64,000 nt of DNA, taken from Oreocharis arfaki (taxonomy: Eukaryota; Chordata; Aves; Passeriformes; Paramythiidae). The notes under the pieces were generated by a model. It had not been told where the DNA came from and did not search any database. It was given only the letters and a program-made list of their open reading frames with translations. Position 1 is the first letter of the stretch; each line of letters begins with the position of its first letter. A program made the translations under genes and the position numbers. The stretch spans positions 786,914-850,913 of the forward strand of contig VZRR01011621.1 in the NCBI GenBank assembly GCA_013398015.1, written 5' to 3'. This document shows positions 39,865 to 53,400 of the stretch, piece after piece.

Positions 39865-42263
39865 CGTGTCTGCCAGCTTGCAAGCAGTTGGGCTGAAGCT
39901 AGCCTGCACGGGAGTGCTCCCCAGAGAGCGTTATTTGTGCAGACCAGCTCTATGGAAACCCAGGCTATCCTTGGTCATTGAGGGATTGTAGCTTGGCATG
40001 GCTTTAAATGCATGTTTAAAAGCCTCTGCTTCTGCTAGTTCAGCAGGAATTTTTTTATTTTTAATGGAGTGTGTCAAAATGAATCATTCATGGGTGTCTT
40101 GGTAGGTGGGTGGTAAGACAGGGAACTCTGCATGCCTGTCAGAAGACTCCTGGTCCAGTTTATGATGTTGCACATCTTGCTCTGCTTGCTGATGGTTTCT
40201 CTCTGCAATGGTAGATTGCTCTGGAGGGTGTTTTTGCACAGGAATGCTGGTGACTTTTGTTTCTGCATTCCCCATCGTGGCGGAGCTTAGCCAGAGCTTT
40301 CTGTCGTTATTTCCCCTTGTGTGCTTGGATTCTGGTAAATTAGAGCACTTTTAATAAGCTTCCTTGTTTATTTTCTTACATACACACGTGAACAGGTCAC
40401 TGCTGGCAAGTCTGTTTCTATATATCTGCTTCTGAGTCCTCACTTTCAAATTGCATTTTCTACCAGCTGTTTCTGGGAGTAAGGAGAGAGCAAAGGATGC
40501 CAGCCATAGCATTGGTTTGGGAGTGCCACACTGATTCATGAGACAGGAGGATGCTACAAAGGATGGGGCAGCAGAGCTTGGTTTTGGGGCAGGCCAGCCT
40601 ATTTAAGCAGCAAAGCATGGGACCATCCATGGTATTGCAGCCTGGGAAAGCTTCCTGCTGCCTCCCTGTAGCAGTTGTTGTGCCTGCAGTGTCAACAGTC
40701 CCTATGGGTCGATGGAGATTGCTTCTTTCTGCTGCCTTTCCTTCCCAGGGTGTCCTCATATCCACAGTGGCTCGGGCAACTGATTCCCAGACTGATTCCT
40801 TGAAACTTTCAGTTTAGCTAAAGGTCTTGTGATACAGAAAGGGAAAAATGTGAGACTTCTTTTTTAGTTACCTTCATCTGTCTGCAGTCTGAATCAGCTT
40901 AAGGACAGGTGAATTGTTAGTTATTGTGTGAATTCATAGTAGGAGAAGTCCCATCTCTGTCTTTATTTGTCAAAACTTGCTCTGCTGCTTGACTTTGTGC
41001 AAGGTGGCCTCTGTGCTTTGAAGTGGAAAGGGCAGGGAGGATGCTGGAGTGGAAATGGATGAGGCTTCCACTACCAGGGGCATCTGGATTGGAAAGGCAA
41101 CCAGTTTTGTGTGCTGGCAGGGATTTGGGGTAAATGACCTCTCTGAGACCAAGATGTGGTTCTGGCTGACAAAGAGAAGGGCGTTCCCTGTTCTCCTCTG
41201 GGATGCAGGTGAAACAAATGCACGTTAGCATAAAGTGGCAGTGTGGAACCATCAAGAGAGATTGACTCAGCCTTGCTGGTGGTTTTAGTACAATATTAGA
41301 TGTGCCATGTTTTCACTGTACTTTTTAAACCATAAATGTGACTTTTTATGAAACACAGTGTGAAGGAAAAGAATGGCTGGCATCAAATTTACATATGTAA
41401 AATTGTGCTGTGTTAATAAGGGAGTTTAGGGTGTTCTTCCTTCTGTGATCATTCTGCAGGAATTTTACATATTTGTAAATACATTAAATCTAAGGGGAAA
41501 TAAAATGGGCAGCAGTAAATTGGTAGGGTCCTTTTAGATCATCAAATTCTGTTTTGTTTCTTTGCTTTTCTCTAGTGAAGGCAGATATGGGAATTCTGAA
41601 GTCTTGACGCTGCGTGTTTTATAATTGCCCATTTATAACCAAGTTTAGAATTGGGTCCGTGGCTTTCCTGCTACATGAATTATGCTTTCTAAATTCTAGT
41701 TTTCTTTTCATCTTCTCGCAGGGTCAGGTGCTTCTTCTAAAACGAGGCCTGAAGTTCAATACCAATAAAAATGTCCTTTTTCCAGTCAATTCTGATGTGA
41801 TTTTTTTTTTTTTTTGCTTGATAGACTGTGCCTGGTTTACTGAAGTCTTTGATGGTTTCGCCTTCTATGGATATATACTTTTTTACTTTATAAAGAGGAA
41901 ATGCGGGAATTGTAGCCACAGTCTCCTTCCCACAGTCTTTATGAACGTGTATCTTCAACAAAAAAAAGATGTACTTTCTTAGGGGAAGTTCATTATCTTT
42001 GGGTCAGTTTACATAACTCTTTCAGGAGAATTCACCTCTAGTTCTGTGCAGCTGGGCACCAGGGAGAAATGAGCAGCCCAGCTTTGTGGTCAGGAATCGG
42101 CCCTTTTAGTTGGCACTCTCGGGATGTCACAGACGCAGGCCTGGTGTTCTAAACTCAGATTTTGTATCTGAGGATACAGCTGGGGAAAGGGTACTGACAT
42201 ACTCTTACAGGAGGTAAAGGAGTGGCATTAATATTTGCAGAATAAAAGCTTTTGGTTTGTTTG

Positions 42264-42280
42264 TTTTTTTTTTTTTTTTT
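42264..42280. repeat. T tract (17 T)
   Basis: Seventeen consecutive T in an AT-rich stretch. No splice acceptor AG with a coding exon follows directly. Confidence 0.9.
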
Positions 42281-42985
42281 AATTTCAATATCTCTCTGCT
42301 GTTCAAAATCTTATTTCTGAGATGAAAGGAAAAAAGGGAATATTTTTGTGAAAGTTTGTTTTGTATTTTTTCAAGTGAGTGATAGACTCACAGTTATTCT
42401 AATTAACCTCATACTAGTTTTAAGACTCCTTACAACCAACTAAAAAACCCCTCACTTTATTGGTGCTGTTGAATTGAACATGTTCACTTGAGTTATCAGG
42501 GATAAATTAAATGTATTGCTATGTCCATTTTAAAATAATTGAAACTATTCCCGAGCACATGCAAAGCACTGGTAGATATTGGTATTGTGAATGTGTTAAC
42601 TGAAATCCAATTTTAAGACATAATTATGGGAAAGGACAAGGCTGTGAGATCTGGAAGTGGATCTGTTGGGCCTTTGTTCTGTAATCTCCATAACAATGCA
42701 GGTAGTTGTATGTATATGACAAATCTCAACAATACATTCCTTTTTCCCTATTAAAAGAGAGAAGACTTTCCTTTGTCTGTAACTTATCAAGGACTTGCAT
42801 TTGGACATGTTAAAATTTCTGGGAGATAGTTCCAGAGAAAAAAACTAGCCAATTAACAGAAGGGGAAAAAAAAAAAAGGAAGTTTTTATGTGTTGAATCC
42901 ATTTGGAGACAGGCCTTTTTTCCAGTTTAACAGTTACAGATGAAATGTTGTTATAAAGTGTTTAGCTCTTTCTTCATAAGAAATT

Positions 42986-43005
42986 ACTTTAATGGCCATT
43001 AAAGT
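42986..43005. promoter_or_regulatory. Perfect 20-base palindrome with inverted homeodomain-type cores
   Basis: The sequence ACTTTAATGGCCATTAAAGT is identical to its own reverse complement over all 20 bases, with no spacer. Each arm carries a TAATGG/CCATTA core of the kind bound by homeodomain proteins, arranged as an inverted pair around GGCC. It is not a simple repeat and lies in AT-rich putative intron DNA. The binding role is an inference from the motif. Confidence 0.35.
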
Positions 43006-46000
43006 TAGTGCATTTTTATCTTCTTGTTGTCTTTTTCTCCAATGATTTTTCACTATTGCTGAAGGGTAGTTGATCTAAAATATAAATGTCTTAATATATT
43101 TCTATGTGGATTTTAGACTATATAATGAAAGTGTAATTGCTTCTGAATTTTTATTGTGTGTGCCCGATTCCTCTGTGACACTATTGTTTGTGATGTCTGC
43201 TGTGCACTCATAGTAAAATAGCCACATTAAAGGAGCTAATAATCAGCTCTCTATATTCATGAATTTGAAGGCCTAAAATGCTTGGAAAAAAAAGAGCTGT
43301 ATCCTTAACTAACTTTATAATGTGCTTTAAAAAACCACCGAACACCCAAACTAAAAAAGTCTGCCAACAAGCTATTATATGCTTTTGATGATTAAAAGGT
43401 ATAATTAGTTTATTGTACTCTGAATTAAGCTGACTTTTTCTTTCTTGTCTGTAATACTTTGTGGAGTCCTGCCACTGCTGATGGGAGTGCATGTGCTGAG
43501 CTTTAGCCAGCAGCAAATATTTGCAGGTGGATGCAATATCTGGAACAGCCTTAGGCGACACTCATTTCCCAGTCCTACAAGACAGATCTACGGTATGTGG
43601 TTTAACTGGTATTTATTTAACTATTGTCTTCTGACTCAGTCTTCATAATTTTACGTGTATCTGTTCAACTATTTCCTGATTCAGTGTGCGAAGCACAACA
43701 CTGCAGGAGGAGTGAGCAGAAGGTCAGAGCTGCTGTTTATTCACTGCAGAGAATGCCTTTCCCTCTTCCCTGATAATGGAGCCCAGTTCTCTTTACGGTG
43801 GAATTAGTTAGGACTTCGTCTAAGTGGTGCAAATAGTTCTCTTCTAAATTTGTGAAAGTTTGAGCAGCCTACCAAAAAAAAAGTTGTCCTTTTCACTCCC
43901 TTGCACTGTTTTCATTTTCGACTTGCTGGAAGGGACTGCTGTCCATCCAGCAGTTATTAAGTCATTAAGTTAATGACTGGGTGATTCACACAGAGCAGCC
44001 CCTGCTCCATCCTAGCAGAGCCACTGCCTGCTTGCAGTGCTGCTCCTGGACAGAAGGTCATTTCTGAGACCCTTCACTGTGATCCCCAGTTATGCTGCAT
44101 GCAGAATTCTGTCCAGTGCATTTATGGTTTGTAAGCAGTGTGTGCAGTGATTCTTGCTATCCCTAAGTTTAGGGCTATTCACAGCAACTGGCACAATTGC
44201 TATTTTTTATATATTTTCCATCTTCTCTTCAAACTAAGAAGAACAGTAAGTTGTAATGCCCAGCTCTGCAAAAAACTATTGCTGCAGATTGAGTCTCCTG
44301 CAGTCTTTTTTCTGAAAATTGGCTCCCTTAGTTGCTTCTTCTCTCTTGTAAGTGGGTTTTTTTAATTGAGAAAAGGTGAGATGAAAAATAAAACAGTTAT
44401 CTCATATGCAGACATTTATTCAGTCATTGCTACATGTGGTATTTGTCACTATTCTCTTCAGATTTCATCAGAATTAATTCCATGAATGTTAACCTGAGTT
44501 TTGCAGTGAGAACTGGTCAGCTGAACATTCTGTCTCCTCCTGTAGAAATGTGTGGAAAAGATGAGAGATAAGATAGTGCCAAACTTCAGTATCCGTTCTG
44601 AACAAAGACCTCTTACTTTTGCTTTCCTGAAGTCAGACATTTGCTGTTTCGTGCTCCAGCGTGAAACATAGCACTGATCAAATCTCTCTGGCGTTTTGAA
44701 GATAAAGTTAATGACTGAGAAGTTCTAGGACCTGAAGTAAGTTGTTGTGTCAAGATTTGTTTAAGGACTTGGGAGCTGCTCACCTGCCATGCCTCGTATC
44801 TTTTTGCACTTTCCTCCCCTTTCTTGCACTGGTTGTGTTTAGTGACCTGGCGGTTGTAAACGCCATGGGACATTGCATGGCTACTACTAAGGAACCTTGA
44901 GGGGTTAGGATCTCTGGCAATGACCTCAAAAGAGAAATCTTTCTCAGTCAGCAGATGCATATAGGAAGTCAACAGAGTGCCCCACCTCACCTGTCTCCGC
45001 CAAGATTCACTTCTGCTCACAAACTGCATCAAAAATGAAAGCTGCAGGGGGGAAAAAAGCTTCCTTTATGCAACTTCCTGTATTTCGTGAATACAGGGTT
45101 CCTTTTTGGTCATGAATGGGTTATAAATCAGACAAAAGCGGGGTTGTGGGGTCTCGCCTCTTTCTTCTCTAAGTGAATTGCCTAATTCTTGGTGGGTTTG
45201 CAGATAGGAAAGGCATTCCTTACATCAGGCACAGATGGGGAAGGGGTTCTTGTGTGGTGAAAAAGACATTTACCTCTAGACACAGGGCAGCCTGTGGTAA
45301 GCCACTCAAGTGCTTGGGAAAAGGGAGTAGGAGTGTGAGTGAAGCTGCACAAAACCTTGGCAGGCATTTAGTGGGACAGTGAATATCACCCCGGATACAT
45401 GTCGTGGAGCAAGTCCCAGTTCTGAAGCTGCTACTCAGAGCAAGTGAGGCAGCAAGAGGCATTGGGAAGCTAGGGAGCAAACTGGACCTCTTAGTTTCTG
45501 AAGGGATGGCACATGGATATGCAGATCCTGCTGAAGATAACAACCATTATATTGAAAAGGTGCAAAAACCTGTATGCTGGTAAAATGTCTGTGCTGTAAA
45601 TGGCTCTCATCAGGCTGTTGTAGCCCCAGGCAGTGTGTATTGTGCATAACTGAAACAAACCTGTTTGTTGCCTTTGCACAGCAAATACTGCTTTTTTCTG
45701 ACCAACAAAACCTACAGTTTGTTTCTGGGTGTCCTGTAGGGCTGTGGCTGGTCTGTGGTTTGTGTGTGTTGGGTGGTGATTGGAGGACTTTAGTTTCAGA
45801 TGTTCCTGTCCCTGCTTTCAGTCAGCAAAGAGAGCTAAACAAGAACTGTATGTGGGTACAGCTGAGGAGGACAAGTGTTCGACAGGCTGCTTGAGCTTGG
45901 GGTGTAAGCACTCCTTCGTCATGTCCATCTCTGTGGAACCAGAAGCAAAGTTTCTGAAGAAAAGGAAGTAGGTTGTTGGGGGGAGGATGATGAGTAAACA

Positions 46001-48854
46001 CAGAGTGTGCATGAGGAGCAAGATTGCTGCAGCCTACGTAAGCTAACGGCGTGCCTCAGCTGTTGAAGCAGTGCCCAAGTATGTGCTGTTTCATTACACA
46101 GAGCTGGACCCTCTTCCCTCTGAAATGAAACTGACCCATCCACCTCCTTCTTCTTAATTAGATCCTCTTGGGATGAGACATCCCTTCCTGAAATGAGAGG
46201 GAGGCCAAATTCACATGCACCCTCCACCCCCAGAGCTTTGCACACTTGACAGCTGTGATAACATGGCACTATCCCCTCTAATTTAGATAATGTTTAAAAG
46301 TGATGGAAGGCATTTCTGGGCAGCTAGTGTTGAACCTGCAGGCTCTCACTACATGAGATCACCAGCTGTGTGCTGCTTACAACGAGGTGGTGATGATTGG
46401 TGTCTGCTGATGGTCAACTCATGATGATCTGAGAGCTTGAGAGGAGTGAGCCTGTATGCTTCATCTGCTGCACTACACAGTGGCGAAGTCTCCAGTCTAG
46501 GGTAACCATCATTGAGGGGAGGATGTGGCTGGTGTTACTGTTTGCTTTTATGTGTATATATATACACACCCCCAAATGTGTGTTATTTTAAGCATGTATG
46601 TCTGTAAACACACAGTCTAAACTTAGGGATTGTTTCTATGACTGCATAATCCATCTCTGAAAACCTAGGAAGTGTTGGAATTAGCGCTGCCCGTTTGACT
46701 TTCATCTGCCCCTTTCCAAAGGATGGAGGCAGAGCCTAGAGTGCACACTCTTCTCCTGCTCACCATGCTTGGCTGTCTTTGCTCAGTGCCAACCCCTCTC
46801 ATGAGAAGGTGCTGCTGGAGAAGCTTCAGCTCACCTGGATGCAGTTTGGGGTGCAGATGGAGGGTGTCTCAGTGCAGTTCCCCATACACAGCCTTGCTAA
46901 GAGGCATGTTTGCCTCTTTGATATTTTGATCAGCTTTCAGGCTGAGATGAGAGCATTTGTTTTCCCTCCATTGCTCCAGTTCTGCAAAAGCTCCAATAGG
47001 CAAAAGTCAATTAAGACTTTTTATTTTGATATCCTGAGTATTTCTGAAATGTGTAAGCATTTCCTAGCTACAGCAAGGGCAACCTTAGTGAAGGGAGCAT
47101 TAAAGGGGTAAGGGAAAGTCCATTTCTTGCCAGATCATAGGGGAAAAGGGTCTTTAGGGTGTTTAGCATTGGCACAGCAATCTGTTTTCCCTCTTTCTCA
47201 GTGTTTTGAAGCATTTTGGTTGCAACATTTCATAATAAAGTAAATATATATAGGCAGATGCTGGCATGTAGTCTTAACTTTCCCTCCAAATTGAAGCACT
47301 TGGGGTAAGTTATGAAGAGAGATCTTCTGATAGGACACGCTGGGTACTGTCATGTTACACCCTGTGAATTACCATTCAGATTCCTCATTTAACTAGTTGG
47401 CCTTGATTTTCAGAGCATCAGTGCCTGCCTCCCTGTCATACAGAACAGCTCTTCTTCCTGCTGCCTCCTGTCTTGCTGCAGATGTTCACCCCCAGCCAAG
47501 CTCTGTGGTGTTGGATGCAGAGTGTGTGAGAGCATCCTCAATTAGAGACACTGTGGTGGTGATGCTTTGGTGAAATCTCCAAGCACACCTGAGAGGGGCA
47601 GGTGGGACCTGCCTGAGCTGTGCCAGAGCCCAGTGTCACAGCCTTTCCTCAGCTCTTCCTTCTCTGGGCCAGATAACCCTGATGTCGCTTAAAGGGGGTG
47701 AAAGCTCCACCCATTCTGAGTTTTCTTCATGCAAGTGTAGATGGTCTTTCTCATAGCATTTCTCATACTTGTTTCTAAATCAAATATATCACATTTTCTT
47801 AAGTCTTCTCTATATATACATAATTGCAATTTGTCATTTTGATTGAAGATCCACTCTTAATGGCCCTGTCTTTTGCACGGTTCCCTGTAATATATTATTT
47901 TAGAAACCTGCCTATTTTCATATTTTAGCATTTTTATCAATTTGAAACTTCAGAATATGATTTCTCTATTAAAAAGTCTACTGCTAAAATTCAGCCCTGT
48001 TCTTTACAACTTATCTCCCCCTTTCCTTTTCTGCCCACACCTTAAGTCAAATTTTAGGTGTGTAGGTGGAATGGGTTTTACTAATGGTGGGGGGAACAGA
48101 TAGTTGCATGCAGTGATGATGGGGAGGAATAAGTGCCTGTGTGGTGACAAAATGTTTTTTGCAGAACTCAGACTGTAGTTGCACATGGTCTGTGGTGCAG
48201 CTTCCACCCCAATTTTATTTCATGCTTATATTCAATTTTGCATATACACGATGCAGAATGATTTGACTTAATTTGTATTTATTTAGCTTGCCAGGGAGGA
48301 GGAGGATGGTGTTTTAATTGAAAGCAAGAATTCCTGTGAACTGTATGCCTCACTTTTCAGTCAGCTCTAATTAAAGTTCTTTTTCCTCCCTATTTCCCCT
48401 TTGTGTGCATAAATGAGAACTTACGTGGGAGATCCCCATCACTGTTATTGTGTCACGGCCCTGCTTCATGATATCATAATTCCCTCTTGTTGATCAGACT
48501 TGTTAACAAAGATTGTTATTACAGATGTGTTTTTTATGTGGAAAGAGCTTATGGTGGGTTAAATATTGCTGCTGTAGGTCCTTTGGTCAGTATTTCAGAG
48601 TGATGATGAAAATCAATGTGATGAGCCCCTGGGAAAACTTCTGTTCTTAAATGTGGAGAAAAAGGCACGAGGGTCTGAAGCAACAGTGCAGTGACAGCAC
48701 ACAGCTTGGGCTTTCTGAATTTCAGTGCTGCAATATCATTGCAGGAGGACCCTACTCTTATTTTTGCTTTCTACCAAAAAGTAATTTTTAATACTAGTCA
48801 GTTTTCATGTGACTATAAGATAATAGGATACTCTAAGTAGCATTAGCCAGTTCA
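43006..48854 (+). other. Putative intron, middle part
   Basis: No gene is recognised. The stretch 47,760-48,000 is notably AT-rich, and 48,250-48,540 has a mixed, non-repetitive texture with several TAATTA and SOX-like words that could represent conserved non-coding DNA. A symmetrical TA/CA microsatellite is at 46,551-46,568. The open minus-strand frame at 44,613-45,032 has no recognised motif. Confidence 0.45.
48505..48517. promoter_or_regulatory. Back-to-back SOX-type motif pair
   Basis: AACAAAG followed directly by ATTGTT, two SOX/HMG-box type cores in inverted orientation without spacer, and preceded by GTTAAC. Such paired arrangements are used by dimerising SOX proteins, though usually with a spacer of a few bases. 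Individual SOX cores are common in AT-rich DNA, so support is limited. Confidence 0.25.
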
Positions 48855-48927
48855 ATATATGTGTGTATATATATAATGATCTCTCTCTCTCTCTATATAT
48901 ATATATATACACATATATATATGTGTG
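48855..48927. repeat. Compound TA/TG/CT microsatellite
   Basis: The order is ATATGTGTGTATATATATA, a short spacer, CT repeated about seven times (48,880-48,894), then TA repeats grading into ACACATATATATATGTGTG. Parts are self-complementary because of the alternating bases. Confidence 0.95.
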
Positions 48928-50451
48928 ACTGTGTATGCCCACATGTCTGTATTTGTAAATGTAGAACGGGAGAGAAGAAATGAGCCTTTAGTGAGAAATA
49001 ATTTACTTTGCCATTTAGTTTTGTTTGTTTAGTATCAAGTATTGTTTGAAACAGGCTAAAGGAAAAGGAACTGTGTGTTGAGATAAGCAGTAGGAGAATA
49101 AAAAAAAAAGAAGACATGTACTTGGCTTAAATGATGTCCAGACTTACTGTGATATTTTCCAGGCACTAGTATTTTCCTTTTTTGCTAAGATTATAAACAG
49201 TTGATTTTTGTTGAGTCTACAAAATAAAAAAGAACCACAATATTAATACATTTAAGTGTTCCTGAAATATGCATTGGAGTGCTTTGTTTTACTCCTCCTC
49301 TTTGTGTTTTTTTAAAGAGGAGCCTTGCTACATCAGGTTTTAACTTCTACAACTGATTAAGGAACCATTAGCTTGACGAATAACCATGTGATGAATGGCA
49401 GAGGGAAAAATGGTGAATCAAATAGTGAAGTACTTGAATGGATTCACCTTAGGCACTTACAAGGAATTTCATCAGCAGAACATGCCAGGATTGTTTCAGT
49501 AGCTCTTCTGTTTCTCTTCGGTTGATTCTGGGCAGGATGTCTTTTCACAGGCATTTTGTGTAACCACATCTCTGTAATTGCAGGAAAAATCAAGGGTTTC
49601 TTCCAGCCCCAGCATCCCTGGTGTTGGTGTGTCTGCCTGGTAAAAAGGGTCTGGCAGCTGGTGGGGACATTGTAGTGGTGTGTGCTTGCGAGTGGGTTTC
49701 TGGGTGTCTGAGCTCAGCAGTCCCTTGCTAGGCTGACGTGTATCCAGTCCAGATCCTCCTCTGGTGTGGAGCTGACGTGTGGCAAATACGTCCGAGTGTG
49801 GGGATGGAAAGATGGGATGAGTTGCCTGGGGTTCAGCAGGAGCTCTGAAGGTTTTCCTTGCCGAAACAGAACACGCGGGCTCGCTTTCCATCCATTCCGG
49901 CTTGAGGGGAATTTGGGTTTCTTTGATGCCCAGGCTTGTGCTTGTCTGGCTCCTAAGGCCTACAGCTCATTATGTCTTGCTTTAACAAGGTGTCATGTGT
50001 GTTTGGGCTACAGGAGCCTGTTCTCTACAGCTTTTGGTCACGTATCTCTTCGTCTGCTTTGTTTTCTGGATGACAGTGCTGTGAACTTCCCGCTGAAAGC
50101 AAGTCATTTCTGGAGAAAAGAGGGAATTAAAAAACATGTGATGGATTTTGTGCTTGCTATTGAGGATTTATTTTCCTATGAAAATAGAATCAATGGAAAT
50201 TTAAGTCACAGTCGGCTGTGACATGGTAGAATATTACTTGTGTGTACTGATAGAGCACTAAGAGGTTGGTTGCAATGTCTGAATGTCTCCAGATACATAA
50301 ATACTGTCATATTGTCATATCATGGTCTAGATATATGTTGCCTTCAAATAGGAAAAATACATAATACTGTTTATTTTAAAATCTCTCTTTTCAAAAGGCA
50401 TGTGCCAAAAAGCAGTGTGCCAGGGAATAAGTTTAGTTATAACCAGAGGAC

Positions 50452-50468
50452 TTTTTTTTTTTTTTTTT
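50452..50468. repeat. T tract (17 T)
   Basis: Seventeen consecutive T followed by AG. Confidence 0.9.
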
Positions 50469-53400
50469 AGCAGAATTGTTTGTGAATGAGCAATGGAGAT
50501 AGTGACCGACAGGGTTTATGAAATGTGGGAATCTGCCTGTCTAGCCAGCACTATAAATAAATGAGAAAGGCTTTTGAAAGATTTTTGTCAGTTCAATATA
50601 CATTATTTTGTTTCAGCAAGTCTCCTTTGCTTCACAGGCTCCGTTCTGTATATGGTGCTATTTATAATCTGGGGTGGAGGAAGAGTCTCTGGGAGTGGGT
50701 GATTCACAGACACAAAATAGGGCCACAAACAATGTTAACACTGTGGCATAATCTGATAAAATCAGAAACTTGGACAAAGAGTGCAATGCTGTTCCTCACT
50801 AGGGCTGTTGTGTGGCAGCCTTTTTCTCCCTTTCCGCTGACTTTCTCTGGCTTGCCAAAAATGCCCCCTGGTTTAGTTTTCCTAAGAGCCAAGTTGCCAA
50901 AGGTTAACCTAAGAGCAGTGCTATGGCTCAGCCTTCTGCAGGGAGACACCATGCCTGACCCACGTGAGGAGTGTGTGTCACCTCTGGTGTTCTGGGATGT
51001 GGCAGGGGAGTGTCCAAGGACTTCAGCAGCTCAGTGGCTGTCTCCTCTGCAGCCTGGCCCAGCTGCAGAGAGCTTGTGTTCGTGGCCAAAGGTGGATCAG
51101 TGATTGTATCATGGGCTGGGAGTTGGGGTGATGAGTTATGGGTGTGTGTTCTCTCAGGCTTCTCCTTTTGTGGGCTCTGGCAGAGAAAATGGGGTGGAAG
51201 ATTTAGGAGAATCTGGAGCTTGCCTAGGGCTATGCTGAGGGACAGAGGGCAGAGCGGGCAAGAGCAGTTGGAGAACACTGAGGTGGTGTTTTGGGTGGGT
51301 ATCTTTACTGTACAGGTAGAAGTAGCTTAACTATGTCCAGGAATAATACGTGTCCTTCCTCGTGGGAAGTGAAACACTGACAAAGTCCAGGATTTGTTAC
51401 TGGAAAGAGGGCAAAGTAGAAGGATTGTGAAGAGCAAGGACGTAATCACTGGTGCTTCTCTAAGGCAGTAGTTGGAGGCGTTGTTTGAGCTGAACTCTGA
51501 GGCACAGCGTACATTATATGTGTGTACATTTTCTTTGGGGCTGTCACAGTCTGTTGGAGAGGAAGTCATTTGTCAAAGTTAACCAAGTACTGCATTGCAG
51601 AGCACATCCTAAAACTCAGGGCTCGTAAGTGGGCTTGTGTATCTGCAGAACCAGCAAATCACAATTCAGTCACACAGGAGAGGAGTATGGGAAGACATGA
51701 AGAGAAAGACTGTAGCACAGGAATTAAAGATGAAATTTTCCTGTGGTGGTGGATGGGGATCCCAAAGTGCTTCCTGTTCAGAAGCCTGTTAGAACAAAAT
51801 CAGAAGTATACTACTGAGCATTCAAGCCACAACAGAGATGAAAAGCACATAGAGTTAATTTTAAAAAAGGAAAAGAAGCTAGCCCAACCAGATAAAAATG
51901 CACAGGCAAAAGTGTGCACCCATAGTAGTCAGGAAAATTCTATCTTTTGCTTTCTCCTATTATGGGAGGGGTCATTGTTTCTTTTTCTAGTAAAAGAATC
52001 CTTTTTTAAAATGTCTGTGGGAAAGGAGAATAGTCTGAATTGAGTCTTTGAGATGTTGTATTACAGAGAGTCACAGAAAATGTACTATGCAAATGACTAT
52101 CTGCCTTATTAGATGCCTCAATAGAGTTCATTGTCTCAATATTGCTATTATTGGAGATGGATGGACACTACGTGATTTTACCATCAAGCTGAAAAACTTC
52201 AGTGTTACAGTCTCATTACGAGGGCAATAATAGTGCACTGACTTAAAGGAGAGAATTGAATTAAGGGGAGTGAAAGATCCATTGGCTCTGTCCATTTTAG
52301 TTTGTCTTTTGTAGACTGTTCATCATTTTAGGGGTCACAACAGGGGGGGTTGTGCTTCTTCGTGGTCTTGGTTTTGTTCATCTTTCATTGCTAATGAAAA
52401 GAAAGCCCTTTTATGGGGAGGAATCCTCCAGCACCTGCTATGATTTTGCTTGGTTGCAGTTTTAGGAATGCTGGCATTGTTGGATGGTGGTGGTGCTGGC
52501 ATCCTGCTCAGGTGGGGGCTGACTGTACCACCTTGGTGTCTTCGTGGAGGAGGAGCATCATCAACTCCTTTGCTCCCTGATGTCAGGAGCTCATCACAGT
52601 ATTGCTCTAGGCCTCAGTTGGCTTCTTACCTGTGGGACTGCTCACTGAGCCTCCCCTGAGCTGTCACTATAGCCTTGCACCCTGCCTAGGGCAAAATCCA
52701 AATCCTGAGAGCTGCTGAAGTCAAAATCTGTCTGATGTCCAGCTCTGTGCACTGTCAGTCACCCTTTAGCCTACTTTTGAGGCCTTGCATTGGCAAGAAT
52801 GCTTTCGTGGGTCAGGTGTTTGAAATGACAACTAACTGGTGTTTTGTGGGGTGTATTTTTTTCTGGGCATTGCTTGCTATGCTGGATCTGGCTACATTAC
52901 AGTATGGGAATTTCCAGATAAAACTCTGGCTCCAGAAGGGTGTGTTTGGTGTCTCTGTGGCCCCAGGGCAATAGTGGGGATCCATCACTGAGTGTTGGGC
53001 TGTACTGCTGTTGTCCATGGTGGAATGCATCTCTTGAGCGATTTTGGGGGTTCTAAACCTTTCATTTGCCTAATTCATTTCTTGGTGTGGAGGGGGGAAC
53101 AACGGAGTTTGTCTCTTTCATTGTCTGGTTAATATGTGGAAGTTAATGAGTAGCCAAAAGCAGCACAGGCGAATTGTGCTGTAGCACAGTAACCTCACTC
53201 AGTGTTTGCTTTCCTTCCTTGACTTTTCAGTTGTGGAGGGCATGAGGAAGGCCTATTACTCATTAAACAAAAACAGTTCTGTGCAGCCCCGAGCATTTTC
53301 CCCTGAATACCCAACTGCCTCCCCTTAGTCCTTGAAGTCATACATTTACTCCTTGAAAGTAGCACCTGTCATGCAGTACTCTGCAACAGGAATTATAATA

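Larger units (their letters stand above)
34641..42985 (+). other. Putative first or early intron of a rightward gene, proximal part
   Basis: No exon is recognised. The + strand is often T-rich over A and G-rich over C, as in sense strands of transcribed vertebrate introns; for example the 60 bases from 39,301 contain 27 T, 23 G, 9 A and 1 C. Most long homopolymers are T tracts on the + strand (39,849-39,864; 41,801-41,815; 42,264-42,280). No CR1 fragment was seen. A good acceptor-like tract, TTCTTTTCATCTTCTCGCAG, is at 41,702-41,721, but the sequence after it shows no protein-like reading and runs into AATAAA within about 45 bases, so I leave it uncalled. Confidence 0.5.

Noticed and set aside
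41702..41770. Strong acceptor-like tract followed by AATAAA, resembling a small terminal exon
   Set aside because: The sequence between has no protein-like reading, no donor follows, and such tracts are frequent in T-rich intron DNA.
46551..46568. 18-base palindrome TGTGTATATATATACACA
   Set aside because: Alternating purine-pyrimidine simple repeats are self-complementary by nature, so it is a microsatellite.
50561..52043. Two + strand frames of 180 and 173 codons
   Set aside because: No family motif, low-complexity composition that follows the local base bias, and no flanking splice pattern. Frames of this size are expected now and then in 64 kb.
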